Assembly: GCA_016716705.1 (NCBI GenBank) | Contig: JADJVF010000016.1 | Coordinates: 57,047-121,046, forward strand | DNA length: 64,000 nucleotides | Direction: 5' to 3' | Source of the DNA: Holophagales bacterium | Lineage (GTDB): Bacteria; Acidobacteriota; Thermoanaerobaculia; UBA5066 | Shown here: in pieces, positions 59,366 through 64,000 of the stretch | Numbering within the stretch: the first letter of the stretch is position 1 | Layout: the number at the start of each line of letters is the position of its first letter | Notes under the pieces: generated by a model | Seen by the model: the letters and a program-made list of their open reading frames with translations, nothing else | What the model was told of the DNA's origin: nothing | The model's database searches: none | Position numbers and translations under genes: made by a program

Positions 59366-61981
59366 TCACCTCAATCCTTCGATGAGGTAGAGGTCCGAGA
59401 GCATCTGGTGGAAGCCGTAGAGGTAGCTCTTCCCGTCGGCGCTCATGCGGACGGAGACGTTTGCCACGACGCCGATGCCCGACCGGTCGGCGGGAGTGAT
59501 CTCCCGGATCAGCTCGCGCTTGCCGGTGCGCAGATCGACGCGGAAGACCGCGACTGGCAGCTTGAGGCCATCGCACACGAAGGCCGCCCGGCTGTCCGGC
59601 TCGAAGCCGACGATTCGCTCGCCGGGCTCGATTCCATTCAAGGGCACCGGCTCGCCCCCCGCCAGCGGGAAGAGGAGTTCCGTCTTCCCCTTCGAGCCCG
59701 CCACGTGCGTTCCGTCCGGCGTGAACCGACCGGTCCAGAGGTTCACCCCTTCCGGAGTGACTGCGCGTGGTGAGGCCCCCGCGAGATCGGTGAGCCAGAG
59801 TCGCAGACCGGGGCCCTTTCCCTGCTGAGGAGCGGGCGTCTGTGGGCGCTCCTGGCCGATGAACCAGACCGTCCTCCCGTCGGGGAGGAGGCCGGTGAAG
59901 TGGACGATGAAGCCCGCGAGCGGAACACGGGTCACCGGTCCGGCCCCGACCGGGTAGATGACGACTTCCTTCCCGTCCAGTCCGACGGCCGCCACGAGCT
60001 GGCCGTCCGTGGAGATTCGCGGCCAGAACCCCTCCCCCAGCTTCATCGGCGGGGCGCCGCTCGTCTCGCGCAGGTAGACGACGGAACCTTCGGAAACACT
60101 GGTACCCGGGGGGGAGTCCTCGGTGAACGCCATGAGTCTCCCGTCCGGCGATAGGTCGCTCGCGACGGTCCAGGCGAGCCAGGGAAGCTCGTGGTCGGCC
60201 GTGTCTCCCACGCTACGGAAGAACACCCGGGAGGTCACCTCGTGAGCCGCCGCCAGCACGCGCCCATATACGTCCACGTCGTGCAGCTCGAGGTTCCCGA
60301 GGTGCGTGTAGACGACGCGCTGGCGCCCGGCGGGGGTGACGGCACGCAGCTCGTTGCCGTCCGAGTACCAGAGCTCGTCGTCCCGCGGGGACCAGCCGAG
60401 CCCGGTGACCCACGTCGTCTTGCCGGCGAGCTTGCGGATCGTGCCGTCTGCCTCGAGCAGTCGCAGGTCAGCCCCCGTGAAGAAGGCCACCCTTCGGCCG
60501 TCGCGCGAGATCCGGAGCCCGGCCGCTCCGCCGCCTCCCGCGACCGCGGCCTTCTTCACCGCCGAGCCGAGCGGGTACTCGACGCCCGGCGTCTCGCCGA
60601 AGCGTCCCACCGCCATGGTCCCGCCGTCCGGGGAGAAGTCGGCTGTGCTCACCCGTTCGTCGAGGTCTTTCGGCGTCCCGCCCGAGAGGGGCGCTCGCGC
60701 CAGAGTGACCGAGCCGCCCCGCTGGAACGTCCGCCACCAGTCGAGAGGCGACAGCGACAGGCGCAGGAGCGCGAGCTCGCCCGTCGACGAGACGGAGAGC
60801 AGCTCTGCCTTGGTGTAGCCGAGAGGCGTGGCCTCCGGGCTGCCCAGGCGAAGCGAGTAGAGCTCGCTCGGCGCCCCGCCCCACGAGGCGCTGTAGACCA
60901 CCGTCTGTCCGCCCGGTGCAAAGCGCGCCCCGGTGACGTACCCGCGCCGGAAGGTGAGGCGGGTGGCCCGCACCGTGGGTGACTCCACCGAACGGCGGCC
61001 GAGGATCGCGCTCCCCAGCCCCACCAGCACGAGCGCGGCGAGCACCGCCGCGGCAACGAGTACGCGTCGCCGGACCGGCTTCGGCATCCCGGGAATCGGT
61101 GCCGTCGCTCCGCTCCCGACCCCCGACAACCGGGCAAGCTGGCCGAGGTGGAACGCCAGGTCGCGCGTCGACTGGAAGCGGTCCCCGGGCGCCTTTTCCA
61201 GGCACCGGCCGACGATCCCCTGCAACGCGGGCGGGATCTCCCGACCCGGCGCTCCGAGCGGAGGCGGGTCCGCGGAGAGGATCGCCGCCAGCGCGTCCGC
61301 CGGCGTCTTCCCAACGAACGGGCGCCGCCCCGAGAGCATCTCGTGGAGGACGCACCCGAAAGCGAAGACGTCGACATGGTGGTCGCAGGGGAGCCCCCGC
61401 ACCTGCTCCGGCGCCATGTAGCCGACGGTGCCGAGGACGGCGCCGGCATCGGTGAGGGCGGAGACGGTGGGGCTGTGGGTGTCGTTCGGGTCGCGGAAGG
61501 TCGTCTCGTGGTGGGCGAGGCCGAAGTCGAGGATCTTGGCGTGGCCACCCTTCGTCAGGAAGACGTTCTCGGGCTTGAGGTCGCGGTGAACGATGCCCTT
61601 CTCGTGGGCGGCGGCCAGCCCCTCGGCGATCTCGTGCGCGATCTCGACGGCGCGCGATGTGGGCACCGGTCCGCGAGCGACGAGGGCGCGGAGGGTCTCG
61701 CCCTGGAGCAGCTCGGTGACGGCGAAGCGGATGCCGTTCGCCTCGCCGACGTCGTGGAGGGCGAGGATGTTGGGATGGGAGAGGGCCGCGATGGCCTTCG
61801 CCTCGCTCTGGAAACGGGCAAGGGCCTTCGGGTCGTCCGCGGTCCGGTCGGGCAGAACCTTGATCGCCACCTCGCGCCCGAGCCGCGTGTCCCGTGCGCG
61901 CCAGACTTCGCCCATACCCCCAGCGCCGAGGGGCGCGAGGATTTCGTAGGGACCGAGGTGGGTACCGGAAGAAAGAGCCAT
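59366..61981 (-). CDS. Ser/Thr protein kinase with C-terminal WD40/TolB-like propeller
   Basis: 871 residues. Kinase domain 10-280: GAGGMGEVWRARD (Gly loop), VAIKVL, HRDLKPENVFL, DFGLA, GYMAPEQV. One membrane helix (VLVAAAVLAALVLVGLGSAI) near residue 310 leads to an extracytoplasmic propeller with repeats such as ADFSPDGG, RISRDGRRVAFF, GLGWSPRDDELWYSDG, ending in SDLYLIEGLR, the normal end of this family. Such kinase-propeller proteins are numerous in Acidobacteriota. The stop is followed in frame by the orphan fragment. It is divergent from the adaptor gene. Confidence 0.92.
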   Translation of the reverse strand: MALSSGTHLGPYEILAPLGAGGMGEVWRARDTRLGREVAIKVLPDRTADDPKALARFQSEAKAIAALSHPNILALHDVGEANGIRFAVTELLQGETLRALVARGPVPTSRAVEIAHEIAEGLAAAHEKGIVHRDLKPENVFLTKGGHAKILDFGLAHHETTFRDPNDTHSPTVSALTDAGAVLGTVGYMAPEQVRGLPCDHHVDVFAFGCVLHEMLSGRRPFVGKTPADALAAILSADPPPLGAPGREIPPALQGIVGRCLEKAPGDRFQSTRDLAFHLGQLARLSGVGSGATAPIPGMPKPVRRRVLVAAAVLAALVLVGLGSAILGRRSVESPTVRATRLTFRRGYVTGARFAPGGQTVVYSASWGGAPSELYSLRLGSPEATPLGYTKAELLSVSSTGELALLRLSLSPLDWWRTFQRGGSVTLARAPLSGGTPKDLDERVSTADFSPDGGTMAVGRFGETPGVEYPLGSAVKKAAVAGGGGAAGLRISRDGRRVAFFTGADLRLLEADGTIRKLAGKTTWVTGLGWSPRDDELWYSDGNELRAVTPAGRQRVVYTHLGNLELHDVDVYGRVLAAAHEVTSRVFFRSVGDTADHELPWLAWTVASDLSPDGRLMAFTEDSPPGTSVSEGSVVYLRETSGAPPMKLGEGFWPRISTDGQLVAAVGLDGKEVVIYPVGAGPVTRVPLAGFIVHFTGLLPDGRTVWFIGQERPQTPAPQQGKGPGLRLWLTDLAGASPRAVTPEGVNLWTGRFTPDGTHVAGSKGKTELLFPLAGGEPVPLNGIEPGERIVGFEPDSRAAFVCDGLKLPVAVFRVDLRTGKRELIREITPADRSGIGVVANVSVRMSADGKSYLYGFHQMLSDLYLIEGLR

Positions 61982-62159
61982 GGTGGCCTCTCTGCCGTGT
62001 CACGGACGACCGACTTCGGAGGAAAGTGTACGCCCGGGCAGAGGCGAGGGGGCAGCCTGAACGATCGCGGCCGATCTCCGGAAGAGGGAAGCCGTTTCAC
62101 GGCGGAGGAGCCGGTCGCGCGCGGAACTCTCGCCGGTCAACGGGAGGACTCCTATACTG

Positions 62160-62990
62160 GTGTCACCAGTTCGGGTCCCGGAGGTACAGACGAGCCAATT
62201 CCGGCTTTGCTCGGCAGTTCTTGCGCTCTCGCTCGCGGCGACGCTCGCTATCGACGCGGCTCCGCCGGACGCGTCGGCGGGCGCTCGCGCTCCGGGGTCG
62301 CTGGAGTTCCCGCTGACGGTCTCGTCGAACCTCATGGTCGACCTCGACGTGGCAGTCTCGACGCGCGTGAGCGGTGTCGTGGAGGCGATCCACGTGGAAC
62401 GGGGCGACCTCGTGAAGAAGGGGCAGCCCCTCGCGACGCTCGACCAGCGCGAGTTCGACCTCGACCGCAGGGCGGCCGAGGAGACGCTCAACGTCGCCCG
62501 GGCGGACTTCGAGCGCACCCGCGAGCTGGGCGAGAACAACCTCGTGAGCCCGGCGGAGTTCGAGCAGAAGAAGGCCCGGCACGAGTTGGCGCGCGTCGAG
62601 GCGGAGCGCGCACGGCTCGTCATCGACCGTTCGGTCGTGCGCGCCCCGTTCGACGGCATAGTGGTGGACCGGACGGTCCGGATCGGCCAGAAGGTCCTGG
62701 TCGACGAGAACGTCCCCCTCTTTCGGGTCGCCGGTCTCGAGCCCCTCCTCGCGCGCGTCTACCTCCCCGAGTCGGCCTTCCGGAAGGTCCGGGTCGGAGA
62801 CGCCGTCCAGGTGAGCGCGACGGAGTTTCCCGGCGTGACGAGCACCGGCAGGATCTCCTTTCTGAGCCCGGTCATCGACGCCGCGAGCGGGACCGTCCAG
62901 GTCCTCGTCCGGGTGACGAGGGACGAGCGCCGGCTCCTCCGGCCCGGAATGGCCGTCCGGATCACGTTCGCCGGGGCTGCTTCGCGCTAG
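62160..62990 (+). CDS. RND/HlyD-type periplasmic adaptor (membrane fusion) protein
   Basis: 276 residues, short for the family (300-400). A hydrophobic N-terminal export segment (VLALSLAATLAIDAAPPDA) is followed by the lipoyl domain (GVVEAIHVERGDLVKKGQPL), a short coiled coil (about 100-160, ELGENNLVSPAEFEQKKARHE) and the barrel domain (VRAPFDGIVVDRTVRIGQKV, then PGMAVRITFAG). No pump or outer-membrane channel gene follows in the window; a sensor kinase follows 9 nt later. GTG start with GGGAGGA 12 nt upstream. The short coiled coil resembles adaptors in surface-polysaccharide or exosortase-linked loci (inference). Confidence 0.8.
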   Translation: MSPVRVPEVQTSQFRLCSAVLALSLAATLAIDAAPPDASAGARAPGSLEFPLTVSSNLMVDLDVAVSTRVSGVVEAIHVERGDLVKKGQPLATLDQREFDLDRRAAEETLNVARADFERTRELGENNLVSPAEFEQKKARHELARVEAERARLVIDRSVVRAPFDGIVVDRTVRIGQKVLVDENVPLFRVAGLEPLLARVYLPESAFRKVRVGDAVQVSATEFPGVTSTGRISFLSPVIDAASGTVQVLVRVTRDERRLLRPGMAVRITFAGAASR

Positions 62991-62999
62991 GAGCCAACC

Positions 63000-63719
63000 G
63001 TGAAGAAGAGGCCGAACGCATCGGACGGAACGGATGTGACGTCGCGGCACATCCGTTCGACGGTGGATTCGGTCCTCCTCCACGACATGAAGAACCTGGG
63101 GTTCCGGCTCGGCCTGCTGCTCGGGAACCTCGAGGAGCACTACGGCGATCCGGACTTCAAGAGGAGCGTCGTCGACCTTCTCCACGGCACGCTCGACAAG
63201 CTCGAGAGCACTCTCGAGCACTGGTCGGCGCGCAAGGAGAAGCTGTTCATCAAGGTCTCCCTCGACCTCAACGACCTCGTGGGCGAGGTGATCCGGGCGA
63301 CGCGTCTTCGCGACGGCTCACGGCCAGCGGGAACGCGACTCGAGACGGAGCTCGGCGCGGTTCCGCGCGTCTGGGGGGATCCCCATTTCCTCAGGGACGC
63401 CTTCTCGAGCGTCGTCCTGAATGCCCTCGAGGCGGCCGGGCCGACGGGCTCGGTCCGGATCCGGACCCTGGTCCCGGCGCGAAGGCGGACGCGGGCCGTC
63501 GTCGAGATCGAAGACGACGGCCCGGGAATGTCGGCGGCGTTCATCCGCAGCTCCCTCTTCCGGCCGTTCCGCTCGACCAGGACGGACGGGGTCGGCCTCG
63601 GGCTCTACACCGCACGCCAGATCGTCCGCTTTCACGGCGGGGACATCCGCGTCTCCAGCACGCCGGGAAAAGGCACGCTCGTGAGGGTGACGCTCCCCGG
63701 GGCGGACGAGCCCTCGTGA
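63000..63719 (+). CDS. PrsK-like sensor histidine kinase, short soluble form
   Basis: 239 residues. The phospho-acceptor region is LLHDMKNLGFRLGLLLGNLE, resembling the HDLKN H-box of PrsK, the kinase of XrtA/PEP-CTERM systems. The ATPase domain has VVLNALEAA (N box), EDDGPGM (G1), GVGLGLYTA (G2) and GKGTLVRVTLPG. PrsK normally carries membrane helices and a GAF domain, both absent here, so input must come from elsewhere. The GTG start is 9 nt after the adaptor gene; the stop overlaps the regulator start by 4 nt. Confidence 0.85.
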   Translation: MKKRPNASDGTDVTSRHIRSTVDSVLLHDMKNLGFRLGLLLGNLEEHYGDPDFKRSVVDLLHGTLDKLESTLEHWSARKEKLFIKVSLDLNDLVGEVIRATRLRDGSRPAGTRLETELGAVPRVWGDPHFLRDAFSSVVLNALEAAGPTGSVRIRTLVPARRRTRAVVEIEDDGPGMSAAFIRSSLFRPFRSTRTDGVGLGLYTARQIVRFHGGDIRVSSTPGKGTLVRVTLPGADEPS

Positions 63720-64000
63720 CGCCGGGCGGACGAGTCGCGGTCGTCGAGGACGACGAGGCCCTCCTCGACCAGCTCACCTGGGCGCTGCGCGGGCACTTCG
63801 AGATCCTGGGGGCGCGAAACGCGGACGAGGGGCGTGCGCTCCTCGACCAGGACCCCGAGGTCTTCCTCATCGACCTCCGCCTTCCTCCCTCGAACGAGGC
63901 GGAGGAGGGGCTCGCGCTCCTCCGGAGCATCCGGCAGGCGAGGCCCGACGCCACGGTCGTCGTCATGTCGGGCGAGACCGACCGCCGCTGGGCGTTGAAG
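63716..64000 (+). CDS. PrsR-like response regulator (3' truncated by window end)
   Basis: 95 residues visible of a receiver domain: VAVVEDDEALLDQLTWALRG, phospho-acceptor Asp in FLIDLRLPP, the PrsR-like insertion SNEAEEGLALL, and VVVMSGETDRRWALK. PrsR proteins continue with a sigma-54 activator AAA+ domain and a helix-turn-helix; that part lies outside the window, so the assignment rests on the receiver alone. The GTG start overlaps the kinase stop (GTGA). Confidence 0.75.
   Translation, partial: MTPGGRVAVVEDDEALLDQLTWALRGHFEILGARNADEGRALLDQDPEVFLIDLRLPPSNEAEEGLALLRSIRQARPDATVVVMSGETDRRWALK

Noticed and set aside
59360..59372. Programmed TGA readthrough or selenocysteine joining the kinase and the orphan propeller
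   Set aside because: The kinase ends with the typical family C-terminus right at the stop, and no stem-loop of the selenocysteine type was apparent; a tandem-gene remnant is simpler.
62157..62169. Near-palindrome CTGGTG-T-CACCAG overlapping the adaptor start codon
   Set aside because: Only 6 bp per arm and overlapping the coding start; too weak to call an operator.
1..64000. CRISPR array, rRNA, tRNA, insertion sequence or prophage
   Set aside because: No regularly spaced direct repeats, no recognisable RNA gene sequences and no transposase, integrase or phage structural proteins other than the T6SS parts were seen.

Overview
The window is high-GC DNA, almost fully coding, with strongly G/C-ending codons. 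Several features suggest an uncultured or environmental Acidobacteriota, perhaps Thermoanaerobaculia-like: Ser/Thr kinases fused to TolB/WD40-type propellers, secreted proteins built from repeats that alternate 'FRTNVA' and 'YA.V.DN.TGDP' segments, and a PrsK/PrsR-type regulator pair. This placement is inference from gene content; no rRNA or tRNA gene was seen to confirm it. No stretch longer than about 300 bases lacks a gene.

Region 1 (1-23.6 kb) is a type VI secretion system. The order is tssK (5' end outside the window), tssL, tssM, tagF, hcp, a reversed impE/tagJ, tssA, tssB, tssC, tssE, tssF, tssG and tssH/clpV. Strong intrinsic terminators follow hcp/impE, tssC and clpV. Beyond clpV lie a divergent TssB-TssC hybrid that lacks the TssC C-terminal domain, a methyltransferase-like protein, and a minus-strand set of membrane c-heme/HAMP sensor, Ser/Thr kinase and unknown protein. 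The last set may give redox-linked phospho-control of secretion. No TssJ, VgrG, PAAR, FHA or PppA gene is visible, so these must lie elsewhere.

Region 2 (23.7-32.4 kb) is a mixed set: a secreted carboxylesterase with a long repeat-rich N-terminal region, an HD-GYP phosphodiesterase, a P4-type lipoprotein acid phosphatase, a remnant of an outer-membrane protein, small hypotheticals, an RRM RNA-binding protein, a frameshifted repeat protein and a secreted hypothetical.

Region 3 (32.6-43.2 kb) starts with a halogenase-like flavoprotein, a LolA-like exported protein and an MIO-family ammonia-lyase whose cofactor triad reads Ala-Cys-Gly instead of Ala-Ser-Gly. Next is a minus-strand PAS / glycerophosphodiesterase / phytase-like operon, then a PLP decarboxylase and a DUF2914-type membrane protein.

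Region 4 (43.3-50.4 kb, minus strand) is metabolic and is the most striking part of the window. A lactate/glycolate-type permease, a small cupin and a class V aminotransferase precede a 1195-residue protein. That protein fuses a PLP aminotransferase to an archaeal-type phosphoenolpyruvate carboxylase-like domain, an architecture that could in principle turn PEP and bicarbonate into aspartate within one polypeptide.

Region 5 (50.6-64 kb) holds membrane transporters (EamA, POT family), an M1 aminopeptidase, an M50-like protease, a C1 peptidase, a Ser/Thr kinase with propeller followed in frame by an orphan propeller fragment, and an operon of an RND-type adaptor with a PrsK-like kinase and PrsR-like regulator that runs off the end. 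A perfect 31-bp palindrome lies at 57.2 kb, with degenerate relatives at three other intergenic sites.

Five genes (hcp, the 31 kb repeat protein, the 32 kb secreted protein, the lactate permease and the POT transporter) carry single-base frame changes, mostly in or beside short homopolymers. This pattern looks more like assembly or sequencing indels than independent gene decay.
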